Source: AE-B3B sp964543295 (GTDB lineage Bacteria > Aerophobota > Aerophobia > Aerophobales > AE-B3A). Taken from it: a stretch of 64,000 bases of DNA. Position numbers and translations under genes: made by a program. The notes under the pieces were generated by a model, which worked only from the letters and a program-made list of their open reading frames with translations, was not told the origin of the DNA and ran no database searches. Each line of letters starts with the position of its first letter. The first letter of the stretch is position 1. The stretch lies in NCBI GenBank assembly GCA_964543295.1, contig CAZIXA010000001.1, forward strand, positions 124,001-188,000. Direction: 5' to 3'. Of this stretch, positions 16,813 to 25,144 are shown piece after piece.

Positions 16813-16841
16813 AGTTTAGCAAATCATTGTGGCATTGTCAA
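16813..16841 (-). promoter_or_regulatory. Sigma-70 promoter of the folate/glycosyltransferase operon
   Basis: On the minus strand TTGACA (16836-16841), a 17-base spacer, and TAAACT (16813-16818). It lies upstream of the cyclo-ligase gene. A short CCCTCT/AGAGGG inverted repeat (16779-16791) stands in the leader. Confidence 0.7.
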
Positions 16842-16913
16842 AATATTTTTTTAAAAAGATCCACTCTGGTGATTTGTAGGCTGGTCACTTGCTCAGAGTA
16901 AAACGGTGAGTCA

Positions 16914-17045
16914 CTAAAAATTTAAAGGGTGCCGACCATACTTCCTGGCAGCATTGTAAAAGGCTAGAATGTTATCAATGCTAACATCCGCGACAATAAA
17001 CCATTTCATAAGCTTATCAAAAAATCTATGAGCAAAATCCTTTCT
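16914..17045 (-). pseudogene. Unidentified 3'-terminal gene remnant
   Basis: The 403-base stretch 16751-17153 contains no intact gene. On the minus strand an open frame reads FAHRFFDKLMKWFIVADVSI, then DNILAFYNAARKYGRHPL, and stops at TAG 16914-16916. A TAA at 17046-17048 closes it upstream. The sequence is clearly protein-like. It could be the end of an enzyme once linked to the corrinoid protein, but I cannot assign a family. Confidence 0.4.
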
Positions 17046-17047
17046 TT

Positions 17048-17066
17048 AGAGATAATCATTATCTCT
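17048..17066. promoter_or_regulatory. Perfect 9-bp-arm palindrome
   Basis: AGAGATAAT-C-ATTATCTCT (17048-17066), with AT-rich surroundings, between the corrinoid gene stop and the remnant. It is operator-like in size and symmetry. No flanking promoter is evident, so its function is open. Confidence 0.35.
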
Positions 17067-17153
17067 TACAAGTCAGCTATATCAAAGAATAATCGCTGAC
17101 TCTCATCAATGGTTATGGCGCCTTACTTCAGAAAAATCTCAATTTACTTTTTG

Positions 17154-17789
17154 CTAACCAGCCCCAAGGAGCTGCTTTGCCTCATCAACTGCTGAGGCAG
17201 CATCGGGAGCATAGCCATCGGCTCCTATCTCATCAGCATAACTCTGGGTAACGGGAGCACCTCCAATCATCACTTTAACCTTATCTTTGAGACCAGAGTC
17301 TCCCACCGCCTTGACCACATCCTTCATCGAGGGCATAGTAGTAGTAAGGAGGGCTGAAAGTCCTACCAGATCTGCCTTCTTTTCCTTAGCTGCCTCTATG
17401 AACTTCTCAGGGCTCACATCCACTCCCAAATCAATTATTTCGAACCCTGCTCCTTCTAGCATCATGGCCACCAAATTTTTACCTATATCGTGAAGATCAC
17501 CTCTTGCTGTACCTAGTACTACAGTACCTACCCCTTTAATATTTTTGTCAGCTAAGATGGGTCTTAGAATCTCCATACCTGCCTTCATAGCTCGAGCGGC
17601 AATGAGAACTTCAGGAACATAAAACTCATTGGCTTTGAACTTTGCTCCCACCACACTCATTCCAGCTACCAGACCCTCATTTAAAACTTTTTGTACATCT
17701 TCTCCTTCATCAATAGCTCTCTGTACCAGCTCTTTAACCTCAGGAGCTTTCCCCTTAATGAGGTTATCGGCAATTTCTTTCAAGCCCAT
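17154..17789 (-). CDS. Corrinoid (cobalamin-binding) methyltransferase subunit
   Basis: A 211-residue protein of the MtaC/MtbC type. Residues 1-85 form the helical cap domain. Residues 88-210 form the Rossmann-like B12 domain, with the lower-ligand motif D98-x-H100-x-x-G103 (DLHDIGKN), then GLSALLTTTM, then GGAPVTQ. Such proteins carry a methyl group on cobalt between a substrate-specific methyltransferase and a second methyltransferase (to THF or CoM). No partner methyltransferase or reactivase is intact nearby; a truncated CpaM-like gene at 9.2 kb and the unidentified remnant just downstream suggest lost partners. It has its own consensus promoter and a GGGAGGAG ribosome site. Confidence 0.9.
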   Translation of the reverse strand: MGLKEIADNLIKGKAPEVKELVQRAIDEGEDVQKVLNEGLVAGMSVVGAKFKANEFYVPEVLIAARAMKAGMEILRPILADKNIKGVGTVVLGTARGDLHDIGKNLVAMMLEGAGFEIIDLGVDVSPEKFIEAAKEKKADLVGLSALLTTTMPSMKDVVKAVGDSGLKDKVKVMIGGAPVTQSYADEIGADGYAPDAASAVDEAKQLLGAG

Positions 17790-17815
17790 TTTCTCCTCCC
17801 ATGAGAATTTTCCGT

Positions 17816-17843
17816 ATTATACAGATTCCTCTTGAGCTGTCAA
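17816..17843 (-). promoter_or_regulatory. Consensus sigma-70 promoter of the corrinoid protein gene
   Basis: Minus strand TTGACA (17838-17843), 16 bases, TATAAT (17816-17821), about 25 bases upstream of the ATG. It matches consensus at all 12 positions. Confidence 0.82.
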
Positions 17844-17858
17844 TACTCGCAAGTTCAA

Positions 17859-19100
17859 TCAATTCTTTTTTATAAGAAAATAAAGCCTTCCCAGGGATTT
17901 AGTGCGCTCAACGCGTTTTAGCGCCTGATCTCCTTCCCCAAAATAAAGGTCTGCTCTCCCTGGGCCTTTTATGGCGATCCCGCTGTCCTGACAGAAAACA
18001 AAATGAGAGTATTTAACCTCGCCTTCCACATTACCGACTTTGTTTAGCCTGGGGCCTTGATACTCAATGTAAGCTAAAGCCCCTAGAGGAAAAATGCTCT
18101 TATCTACGGCGAGGGATCTCAAGGAAGTAAGTTTTATCCCCGTGGCCCCATACGGACCATCTTCCTCCTCTCTGTGGAATATGAACCTTTGGTTTTGGTT
18201 TAAATAGTGATCTATCTCGTGAGGATGATGGGTAAAATACTCCTTTATCCCCTGTAGGGTAAGCTCTCCTGCGGAAAGCTTGCCATCTTCTCGCAGAAGT
18301 TTGCCCAAACTGGTATAGGGTCTTCCGTTACTGACAGCATAATTTGCCCAAAAGCTTCGTCCGTCCTCCAGCACTATTTTACCGGACCCCTCAATCATAA
18401 GATAGAATCTGTCTATTTTGCTCTTCAGGTATACTAGCTCAAGACTTTTTCCTTCCAGCACCTTCTCTTGCACAATTTGTTTTCGGGTATAGTAAGGAAT
18501 AATTTCCTCTCTCTTTTTGTCGATGCGGTAGACGATCTTTTCCCCTTCCAACTGGGGGTTGAACTCACCTAGCTCAGCTACCTTTAGATCTGAAGGTTCA
18601 AGGTAGAGGGGATATCGGTAATCAGCGTGCTTACTAAGACTTGCTTTATGAACCGGAGAGTAGTACCCGGTGAAGAGAACCCTAGCCTGGCTTTTTTGTC
18701 CAAAAGCAAGATAGATGTTGAAGCACTTTCGTATTAGCCGATTTAGCTCTTTTGCGTCTCCGGCTTCCCCAAGGATCTTGAAGAAAAGCTCGGCTGATCC
18801 TTTAATTAGCTCAGCACCCACTCTCTGTTGGCCGAAAGGAAGCTTTTGATTGGAACTTATTTTTTGGGAAAGAAACTCTTTTTCTCGCTCAAACGCCTTC
18901 TTTAAGCTAGCAAGGTCCACAGGGGTAAATGAAGGAATTTCATCTCCCTCTACCTGGATAAGATACCTTAAGAAGGGAGGTTCTGGTAGTCGTTGGGGAA
19001 TCCAGATCAAAAAATAATAAAGAATCCCAACTTCTGCTAACAGAGAGCAAGCAATAAAAACCACCAGGAAAGATACTTTGGACCTAAAAATGGAAGCCAT
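17859..19100 (-). CDS. mltA: MltA-type lytic murein transglycosylase
   Basis: A 413-residue protein with an N-terminal membrane anchor (about residues 8-32) and no lipobox. Residues about 150-320 form the MltA domain, with FTGYYSPV and IDRFYLMIEGSGKI. Residues about 330-405 form the 3D barrel, with GATGIKLTSLRSLAVD, a FPLGALAYIEY strand, and the catalytic-type Asp in FVFCQDSGIAIKGPGRADLYFG. The enzyme cleaves peptidoglycan glycan strands, forming anhydromuramic ends. The presence of MltA, with the SurA-like chaperone at 61.5 kb, fits an envelope of Gram-negative type. Confidence 0.92.
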   Translation of the reverse strand: MASIFRSKVSFLVVFIACSLLAEVGILYYFLIWIPQRLPEPPFLRYLIQVEGDEIPSFTPVDLASLKKAFEREKEFLSQKISSNQKLPFGQQRVGAELIKGSAELFFKILGEAGDAKELNRLIRKCFNIYLAFGQKSQARVLFTGYYSPVHKASLSKHADYRYPLYLEPSDLKVAELGEFNPQLEGEKIVYRIDKKREEIIPYYTRKQIVQEKVLEGKSLELVYLKSKIDRFYLMIEGSGKIVLEDGRSFWANYAVSNGRPYTSLGKLLREDGKLSAGELTLQGIKEYFTHHPHEIDHYLNQNQRFIFHREEEDGPYGATGIKLTSLRSLAVDKSIFPLGALAYIEYQGPRLNKVGNVEGEVKYSHFVFCQDSGIAIKGPGRADLYFGEGDQALKRVERTKSLGRLYFLIKKN

Positions 19101-19242
19101 GTCGGATAAGCCTTTATCTATGGACTTGTTATCAAAATTAGAGGCCAGACTGCGTAATTATTCTATCAAGAAAGAGAATCTCATCGAATTAACGACACCT
19201 ATTCAGCTGAAACTCTTATTTGATGCGGAATTTGAGGAATAA
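19099..19242 (+). other. 47-codon ORF divergent from mltA
   Basis: ATG 19099 to TAA 19240-19242, reading MSDKPLSMDLLSKLEARLRN, then a KKENLIELTTPIQLKLLFDA segment. It overlaps the mltA start on the other strand and has no clear ribosome site. The composition is protein-like, so it may be a small gene or a fragment. I recognise no family. Confidence 0.25.
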
Positions 19243-19273
19243 TTTCACTTGCCACAATCACTAGAAAATATGC

Positions 19274-19849
19274 TCAATGACTTTCAAAAATGTCGAGTTT
19301 TCCGAACCTCTGAATTTGGGCATTTTCGGGCAGTTTTTCCCATAGCAGATTCAGGCGACTGTCATTCTTCAAAACTAATTTTATTAAGGCATTGATAACT
19401 TTATGAGCGACTATGACTCCCGTTCCCTCTCTGGGGAGGATATTTTCAGTCCAGAAATCCCTCGCTCTTTGGAATGCCTCCCTCACACTTTCTCCTCCTG
19501 GAGGTGTAACTGAAGTAGGATCTTTTTCCCATCTTAAGTAAAGATCCGGATACAATCTTCTCACTTCTGAGACCTTCATTCCCTCCCATTTCCCCTGTCT
19601 AAGCTCATCGAGCCTTCTGTCGGTCAAGACTTCCAATCTATGAAGCTTAGCTATCTCAATAGCAGTCTCTTGGGCCCGGGAAAGCCCACTGGAATAAATA
19701 TAATGAATGACTGTATGAGCCAGTCTTGAAGCAATGTCTCTTGCTTGTTCCCTTCCCCGCTCATTTAAGGGGATATCCAGTTTCCCTTGAATCCTATTTT
19801 CTAGGTTCCAGTCTGTTTCGCCGTGCCGAACCAAAATTACTCTCTTCAA
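19274..19849 (-). CDS. gpgP: Histidine phosphatase, probable glucosyl-3-phosphoglycerate phosphatase
   Basis: A 191-residue member of the histidine phosphatase (phosphoglycerate-mutase-like) superfamily: the catalytic LVRHGETDWN at residues 5-14, YSSGLSRAQETA, the acidic ELRQGKWEG, and the second His in VIVAHKVIN. It overlaps the gpgS gene by 56 bases. In mycobacteria GpgP belongs to this superfamily and dephosphorylates glucosyl-3-phosphoglycerate to glucosylglycerate, so context makes that the best role (inference). A cobalamin-pathway CobC-type phosphatase is the main alternative. Confidence 0.82.
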   Translation of the reverse strand: MKRVILVRHGETDWNLENRIQGKLDIPLNERGREQARDIASRLAHTVIHYIYSSGLSRAQETAIEIAKLHRLEVLTDRRLDELRQGKWEGMKVSEVRRLYPDLYLRWEKDPTSVTPPGGESVREAFQRARDFWTENILPREGTGVIVAHKVINALIKLVLKNDSRLNLLWEKLPENAQIQRFGKLDIFESH

Positions 19850-20819
19850 TACTTCTCCTTTTACGTCGATATTGCTCCACTGTAGTCATAGGAGGTCTTT
19901 CTACGAGCGTAAATCTTTCCTTTTTCAAAAAGATATCTTCTCCTCGTCTCTTGACCAACTCAAACTCATTAGAGATTACTTTTTTGAAAATCACCACATC
20001 TTGCTCCTGTAGCCTGGTAAAAAAGGTGTGCAGGATGGCAAACGACATCCTGCCCAGAGCAGCTAATCTCTGGGATCGGTGGACTCTTTTATCTAGATCT
20101 ACCTGCGCTAAGCCCTCCAGCCCACATTTTTCATAAATGTCTATAAGCAGACCCATTTCTACTCCATAGCCAACTCGGAAAGGAACCGCCTCCAGAACTT
20201 CTCTTCTACCAGCATATTCACCCGATAAGGGCTGCATAAAACCGCATAGTTCTGGATAAAAATTAGCTAAAAGAGGTCTTACTAAGATCTCAGTAACTCT
20301 CCCCCCACCTGAGGATCTCATCTTCTTTCCCAGCACTAAAGGTCTCTCATAGAAGGCCTTGATGTATTTAAGATGATCGTATTCTAAAAGTGGTCCCACC
20401 GTCCCATAGACAAATTTGGGATGAATATTCTTAATATCGGCATCTATCCAGACGATGATGTCCCCTTCCAGAACATAAAGGCTCTTCCAAAGGTTTTCCC
20501 CTTTACCTCTGATGCTTCCAAACTCTGGAAGGCAATCATCGGCCAGATAAACCCTCGCTCCAGCCTCCCGGGCTAACTGTCTGGTTCTGTCAGTGGAACC
20601 ACTATCCATGACCACAATCTCGTCTAACAAAGGATAGTCCATTTGTAGCATTTCTTTTATCACGTTGATTTCTTCGGCGATGGTCTCCTCCTCATTCAAC
20701 GTCGGAAGAGCTAAGCTGATCGTAATATTTTTCTTTTTCTTCAGCTCAACCAACCGACTTATGTTAGAAAAAGAAGAGTGATGATGAGTATTGCTCTTAA
20801 TCCATTCATTTACTTTCAT
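19794..20819 (-). CDS. gpgS: Glucosyl-3-phosphoglycerate synthase
   Basis: A 341-residue GT-A enzyme of the GT81 type. The donor domain shows LALPTLNEEETI, the VVMDSGSTDRT nucleotide site, RGKGENLWKSL, and the metal-binding DAD in IVWIDADIKN. Acceptor-side motifs include MRSSGGGRVTEILVRPLL and GFMQPLSGEYAGRR with GYGVEMGLLID. GpgS transfers glucose from NDP-glucose to 3-phosphoglycerate, the first step to the compatible solute glucosylglycerate. I chose ATG 20819, which begins MKVNEWIKSNT; an in-frame ATG at 20840 adds seven residues. The minus-strand sequence just upstream has a TATTAT -10-like element but no clear -35. Confidence 0.88.
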   Translation of the reverse strand: MKVNEWIKSNTHHHSSFSNISRLVELKKKKNITISLALPTLNEEETIAEEINVIKEMLQMDYPLLDEIVVMDSGSTDRTRQLAREAGARVYLADDCLPEFGSIRGKGENLWKSLYVLEGDIIVWIDADIKNIHPKFVYGTVGPLLEYDHLKYIKAFYERPLVLGKKMRSSGGGRVTEILVRPLLANFYPELCGFMQPLSGEYAGRREVLEAVPFRVGYGVEMGLLIDIYEKCGLEGLAQVDLDKRVHRSQRLAALGRMSFAILHTFFTRLQEQDVVIFKKVISNEFELVKRRGEDIFLKKERFTLVERPPMTTVEQYRRKRRSIEESNFGSARRNRLEPRK

Positions 20820-20874
20820 TGCTCTTAATTTATAATACACTCTCCCTTTTTGACTATTTTAGCCTTGGGACACT

Positions 20875-21388
20875 CTATCCCCAATAGCAGCAAGTAGAAG
20901 ATACACTTCGCTTTCTCTTTTGATTATCTCGCTGAATTCCTCTAAAATAGATGTCCCAAAATAAACCTTTGTGTTCCAATAGTTCCTTTGGTAATCCTGT
21001 TAAATAATTTAAGAAGGTTAGTCCGTATATGAGAGCTAAAAACAATGATGCAGCAGCACCAGCATCGATGTCCTTCCTTATAATTTGGGCCTCTTGTCCC
21101 TGTCAAATAATACCTTCTATGCCCTGAATATAACTGTTGGCCAGCTTGGTTATTTTTTCGTAGACGTTTATCTCCTAAGTATGAGAAGACTAAACTCACT
21201 ATGAGAGCAACTTCCTTTTGTTTTTTGGGAGAGGATAAGTGGCTGCGGAGAAGGGTTTCCATGGTTCTCACAGAATCTTTTCCTTGATTCCTCGTCTTCG
21301 CCAGCGAAGGGATCAGATCTAGTTCCAGCGTTCTCACCATAGTTTCGATGATTTCCTTTTTGTCCTTGGGAAAAGAAAAACTTGCACT
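20875..21388 (-). pseudogene. Broken TetR/AcrR-type regulator (C-terminal part)
   Basis: The minus strand reads FPKDKKEIIETMVRTLELDL, then ETLLRSHLSSPKKQKEVALI. After a frameshift near 21150 it reads ITKLANSYIQGIEGII, hits an in-frame TGA, and resumes RKDIDAGAAASLFLALIYGL and LPKELLEHKGLFWDIYFRG. This is the ligand-binding half of a TetR regulator, without the N-terminal helix-turn-helix. It sits between gpgS and the second synthase, so it may once have controlled compatible-solute synthesis. Confidence 0.65.
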
Positions 21389-21459
21389 TCTTCAAAGACT
21401 GACCATTTTTGGTATACTCTTGATCCAGTTCCAGTATAAAATGATATGGTAGATAACAA

Positions 21460-22788
21460 TTATGCTAAAGACCAAGTTTGAGATGTTTTATTGAACCATT
21501 TCTGAATAAGATAGGGCTTCATCTTTTCAAATTCATCACAGAGACGCTCTATTATTTCCTCAGCTTCGTAGGTGGGCATATCTTCAGTTTCCATGACAAA
21601 GGAGGCTGTGCGACCAAGGTACACTGGAACAAGAGAGGCTACCACCTTGTCCATTATGACTTCCGTGCCAGAGGATCCAGTTTGTCTGTTATTTTTGTAA
21701 GCTACTGCAAAGTCGTAGACTACTTTTACCCAGAGACTCATAGGAAAGTTGAACTCATCCAGGGGTAATGAGGCAGTCTCGTCGAGCTCTTCTACTCTCT
21801 CCTTGGGTAGAACAGAGTACCAGTAATCCTTGTTTTCTCTGACTCCGACCCTGAATTTTTCAACCATAGATTCCACCCTCAGATAGACGGGTTCAGGGGA
21901 AGCCTCGGAGCGAAATCCATACATAGCGGTAGGGCAGGAGTTTGTTACACTTTTCCACTTATCCTCGTACTGGGTCATGAGGTAAAAAAGTGTTCCCACA
22001 ACCTGCTCAAACATAGGGCCGACATGTTGAGAGGGATCTTTGGCATCGTGAATTTTTGCTCCTAAAAAGGACTGACATGTTTTAAAACCCTCGCTAATAG
22101 CGACAGTGGTCATCCAGATATCTATCCCGTAACGAGTAACATCTGTTTCCCATACGTCCTTTATGTCATTACTCAGGAACCTCTGCACTATTCTCGGGGA
22201 AAATGCAAAATCGCCTCCAATGGGCTGTCGTACTCTTCTTCCGTAAAGAGCTCTAGTGAGAGGATACACAATAAAGTTGGTAATTGCTCCATCGTACTTA
22301 TGCCGTGAGTAGTAAGGTGCGACATAATCATAATCTTTAACGAGAATGGACCCGGCTAATAGCTCCACCCATTCAGGAGTGATACTCCTCAGGTCTGAGT
22401 CGACTACTACACACACATCAACATTCAGTTCAACTGCCCCCTCAAATATAGCTTTGAAAGCACTTCCTCTACCAAGGAGTCCATGGTAAGGAGTTGCAAG
22501 AGTCTTTGCAGGATGCACCGGCTGCTCGACCAAGATAGTATCCAAATCCGTGTACACATTGGTTGCCTTAACAATCTCTCTGGTTCTGTCAGTGGAACCA
22601 CCATCAGAGTTCATGATCAGAGCTTTGTGCTTAGGAAAATATTTAGCCAGTCCATACTGGACGGCTCTAACCACCTGACCAATAGTTTTCTCGTCGTTGT
22701 AGCTGGGAATTCCTACCAGAATATCAGCTTTTCCCACTTGTTCTAATTTTTCTTTCGCTTCCTCATGGAGAGTGCTTTGGTACCTCAT
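21460..22788 (-). CDS. GT-A glycosyltransferase, glucosyl/mannosylglycerate synthase-like
   Basis: A ~442-residue GT-A enzyme. The N-terminal domain has ILVGIPSYNDEKTIG, LIMNSDGGSTDRTRE, the LLGRGSAFKAIFEGA strand and the metal motif VVVDSDLRSI. Next come VRQPIGGDFAFSP and TRYGIDIWMTTVAI, which resemble acceptor-site motifs of mannosylglycerate and glucosylglycerate synthases. The C-terminal 150 residues are helical. The position next to gpgS/gpgP makes a one-step glucosylglycerate (or related) synthase plausible; the exact product cannot be read. I use ATG 22788; a TTG at 22815 is the alternative. Neither start has a good ribosome site. Confidence 0.78.
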   Translation of the reverse strand: MRYQSTLHEEAKEKLEQVGKADILVGIPSYNDEKTIGQVVRAVQYGLAKYFPKHKALIMNSDGGSTDRTREIVKATNVYTDLDTILVEQPVHPAKTLATPYHGLLGRGSAFKAIFEGAVELNVDVCVVVDSDLRSITPEWVELLAGSILVKDYDYVAPYYSRHKYDGAITNFIVYPLTRALYGRRVRQPIGGDFAFSPRIVQRFLSNDIKDVWETDVTRYGIDIWMTTVAISEGFKTCQSFLGAKIHDAKDPSQHVGPMFEQVVGTLFYLMTQYEDKWKSVTNSCPTAMYGFRSEASPEPVYLRVESMVEKFRVGVRENKDYWYSVLPKERVEELDETASLPLDEFNFPMSLWVKVVYDFAVAYKNNRQTGSSGTEVIMDKVVASLVPVYLGRTASFVMETEDMPTYEAEEIIERLCDEFEKMKPYLIQKWFNKTSQTWSLA

Positions 22789-22925
22789 CTTTAAATTTGC
22801 CCGTTTTCTTTGCAATTATTTTACTGTCTATTGACTGCGAAATCCAATGTTTCCCCTGTGCCTAGTCCAACCCAAAAACTAGCCGATATATCCATTACTC
22901 TCACCCATATGATTTTTTAAACAAT

Positions 22926-23163
22926 CTATCCTTCTTTGTTGCCCCTGAAAAACTGAGGACTCATATCCAGTAAGGTCACAACTGCTATAACGAAAGCAAT
23001 CATGCTAACTACCCAGGCAGCAATAAGCATACGTTTCACAGTTTAAAATTACCAATTCAATGCTGAATTGTTTTTCTCCCTGCACCAACCGAACCTTGTT
23101 CTTATCTGCTTCCTGAAGGATACGTGCTTTATCAAATATAGCTTGAACAGGGAAAAGATACAT
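22926..23163 (-). other. Two overlapping small ORFs in a 680-base gap
   Basis: The gap 22789-23470 has no certain gene. A 52-codon frame (23005-23163) reads MYLFPVQAIFDKARILQEAD, then KNKVRLVQGEKQFSIELVIL. A 37-codon frame starting GTG 23037-23039 and ending 22926 encodes a single membrane helix (LIAAWVVSMIAFVIAVVTLL). They overlap in different frames, so at most one is a normal gene, or the pair is one frameshifted gene. Both follow the consensus promoter at 23241-23268. No family is recognised. Confidence 0.3.
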
Positions 23164-23234
23164 ACTTTGACAGGCAATCAATTCTACAGTCTCTTACCTT
23201 CCAAGAGGAGACATAAAGGGACCTGATTATCCTG

Positions 23235-23268
23235 TTTCTTATTATAAGAAATAAGCTTCCCTTGTCAA
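23235..23268 (-). promoter_or_regulatory. Consensus promoter with palindrome over the -10 box
   Basis: Minus strand TTGACA (23263-23268), 16 bases, TATAAT (23241-23246). The -10 lies inside TTTCTTA-TTA-TAAGAAA (23235-23251), a perfect 7-base-arm palindrome suited to a repressor. It points towards the glycosyltransferase at 21460-22788, about 450 bases away. Confidence 0.7.
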
Positions 23269-23470
23269 TTGAGGCCTAGAAGAAACAACCGGGATTGTCA
23301 TGGACGCCGGAGCAGAGGGAAAAATAATTGGAAGAAATTTCTGGAAAAGGCCAACTGAAGAAGCGAAGAGATTCACGCACATAGTCACTCAGACTATGCA
23401 AGGTCCCCAATACGACAGACAGTAAAATCGTCCCCTTCCTATGTAAACACCATTACCAAAGAGGTCCACT

Positions 23471-24046
23471 ATGACATACAGTGCCCGAAATAAAATGAGG
23501 AATATTGGATTTGTCTCCACCCGCCTTGCCGGAACCGATGGAGTTTCGCTGGAGGCTGCAAAGTGGGCCAGAGTTTTTGAAACCGAGGGTCACCGCTACT
23601 TCTATATAGCCGGTGAACTGAACCGACCGACCGAACAGCCGCTACTGGTAGAAGAGGCACATTTTAATCATTCTCTGGTTCAAGAGATCTCCCATGGATG
23701 TTTTGACACAACAACCAGGAAACCATCAATTACCGAGAAGATTCACCAGTTAAAAGACATCCTGAAAAGGCGCCTCTATCAATTTATCAGAGGCTTCAAT
23801 TTTGACCTTCTGGTAGCGGAAAATGCGCTCACTATCCCGGTGAATCTGCCCCTGGGGCTTGCTCTGACTGAGGTAATTGCGGAGACGGGAATTCCTACTA
23901 TTTGCCATCACCCCGATTTTTTCTGGGAACGCAAACGCTTTCTTTCCAATGCGGTGTGGGACTATCTGACTATTTTGGTGTGTGAGAAGATACTTTTGGA
24001 GATAGATAAGTCAAAGACCCACGGTTTAAAGGAACAAATTTATTAA
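23471..24046 (+). pseudogene. GT4 glycosyltransferase, N-terminal half only (mannosylglucosylglycerate-synthase-like)
   Basis: A 191-codon frame beginning (from ATG 23495) MRNIGFVSTRLAGTDGVSLE with AAKWARVFETEGHRYFYIAG, the acceptor domain of a GT4 enzyme similar to those making mannosylglucosylglycerate. Homology runs to HHPDFFWERKRFL...NAVWDYL, and then about 25 unrelated residues precede the stop. The whole nucleotide-donor domain is missing; GT4 proteins are normally 370-450 residues. The break coincides with the end of the AI-2E remnant on the opposite strand. It fits the compatible-solute theme of 19-23 kb. Confidence 0.68.
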
Positions 24047-24048
24047 GA

Positions 24049-24300
24049 CTATCGTTTCGTCTGAGTGAGGCGGATAAACAGAGCTTTGAGTGCTGCCACG
24101 GGAGGAATAGCTAGAAGTACCCCCCTTATCCCCAGGGCTGCCCCCTCCCACTACAATGGCAAACATTACGGCCCTCGGATGCAATCTAACTTCTCTACCC
24201 AGAATATAAGGAGAAAGCCTCTACTTAACTTACTCCCTAATAAAAGGTAGGATTATCCAGAGAGAGATCCAGGGGGAGTCCCAGTTTTTCGTAGTTCCTG
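24049..24300 (-). pseudogene. AI-2E family transporter (PerM-like), C-terminal remnant
   Basis: Minus strand pieces read PWISLWIILPFI, then (shifted) LSPYILGREVRLHPRAVMFA and IVVGG, then after another shift in a G-run AALGIRGVLLAIPPVAALKA ending at TAG 24049-24051. These are the last membrane helices and the conserved SPYILGREVxLHP signature of AI-2E/PerM proteins. At least two frameshifts and no N-terminal part remain. The stretch 24301-24407 shows nothing clear. Confidence 0.7.
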
Positions 24301-24407
24301 AAGAAAGGCTGCATATTTTTTTATCGCTGCAACTTACTGGGGAAATTCTCTCGATGTCTCCCAGCCACCTATCTATCTAAGGATTCTTTTTAGCTAGTAT
24401 AGAATGG

Positions 24408-24881
24408 CTAACCGGTAAAATCCTCCGGTTTTAAGTCTTGCAATTTCTTCTTAAAATCTTCAACTTCTTCATCCCCGATAGGTTCATTGCCTAGAGCTAC
24501 CTCATTCAATACTGTTTCATCTATAAAGATGGGAACGCTGAGTCTAAGAGCCAAAGCTATAGCATCACTGGGCCGCGAATCAATCTGTACCTCCTCTTCG
24601 TTTCTCCGGATGAGAATGCGACCATAAAACGTATTATTTACGAGATCACTGATGACTACTTTATCTACTTTGCCATGTAGTTTCTCAATCAATGATTTTG
24701 CTAAATCATGGGTTAAAGGCCGGGGTGGTTTTACATTCTCCAATGCCAATACAATAGCCTGGGCCTCGAATAAACCAATCCATATGAGAAAGATCTTTTC
24801 TCCTCCTTTTTTCCTCAAAACAATGACCGGCATTTTTGAATTCACATCTATAGCTACTTTCACTACCTTTACTTCTATCAT
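24408..24881 (-). CDS. Bifunctional nuclease family protein (DUF151)
   Basis: A 157-residue protein matching the BFN/DUF151 family: MPVIVLRKKGGEKIFLIWIG near residue 18, PPRPLTHDLAKSLIEKL around 52-68, and the signature VQIDSRPSDAIALALRL near residue 98. Characterised members have nuclease activity, but the catalytic mechanism is not well defined. The C-terminal acidic tail matches bacterial orthologues. It overlaps the RHH gene upstream by four bases, so the two are co-translated. Confidence 0.9.
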   Translation of the reverse strand: MIEVKVVKVAIDVNSKMPVIVLRKKGGEKIFLIWIGLFEAQAIVLALENVKPPRPLTHDLAKSLIEKLHGKVDKVVISDLVNNTFYGRILIRRNEEEVQIDSRPSDAIALALRLSVPIFIDETVLNEVALGNEPIGDEEVEDFKKKLQDLKPEDFTG

Positions 24882-25099
24882 TTTCTTACCTCCTCTCCCG
24901 GGTTTATTCTCTTAATGATTTCATGCCAGTCTTCCCTCGTTCTTTCTTCGGCTTCTCTCTCCTCAAGACACTCTACAAGCGCCATTCTCATAAGAGATGT
25001 AACAGTTACTTTTCTTCTTTTTGCCATTCTTTCCAGTCTCTTTCTTAAATTCATATCGAGGTGTCTTAAAGCGTTAACCAGAAAGGTTGATTTATCCAT
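24878..25099 (-). CDS. Small RHH/CopG-like or helical DNA-binding protein
   Basis: A 73-residue protein: STFLVNALRHLDMNLRKRLE, then KRRKVTVTSLMRMALVECLE. The central basic KVTVTSLMRMALVECLEE segment resembles the strand-helix of ribbon-helix-helix proteins, preceded by an amphipathic helix. It overlaps the bifunctional nuclease start by four bases and could regulate it or form a TA-like pair with it (inference). The assignment rests on pattern only. Confidence 0.55.
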   Translation of the reverse strand: MDKSTFLVNALRHLDMNLRKRLERMAKRRKVTVTSLMRMALVECLEEREAEERTREDWHEIIKRINPGEEVRK

Positions 25100-25144
25100 A
25101 GTTTATCCTTTCAAAACTTCTTCCATGGCAGAGAAACTAAACTA

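Noticed and set aside
16751..16860. 6S RNA next to the 5-formyl-THF cyclo-ligase gene, as in Proteobacteria
   Set aside because: The stretch holds a promoter and short leader only; it cannot fold into the long 6S hairpin with a central bubble at about 180 nt.
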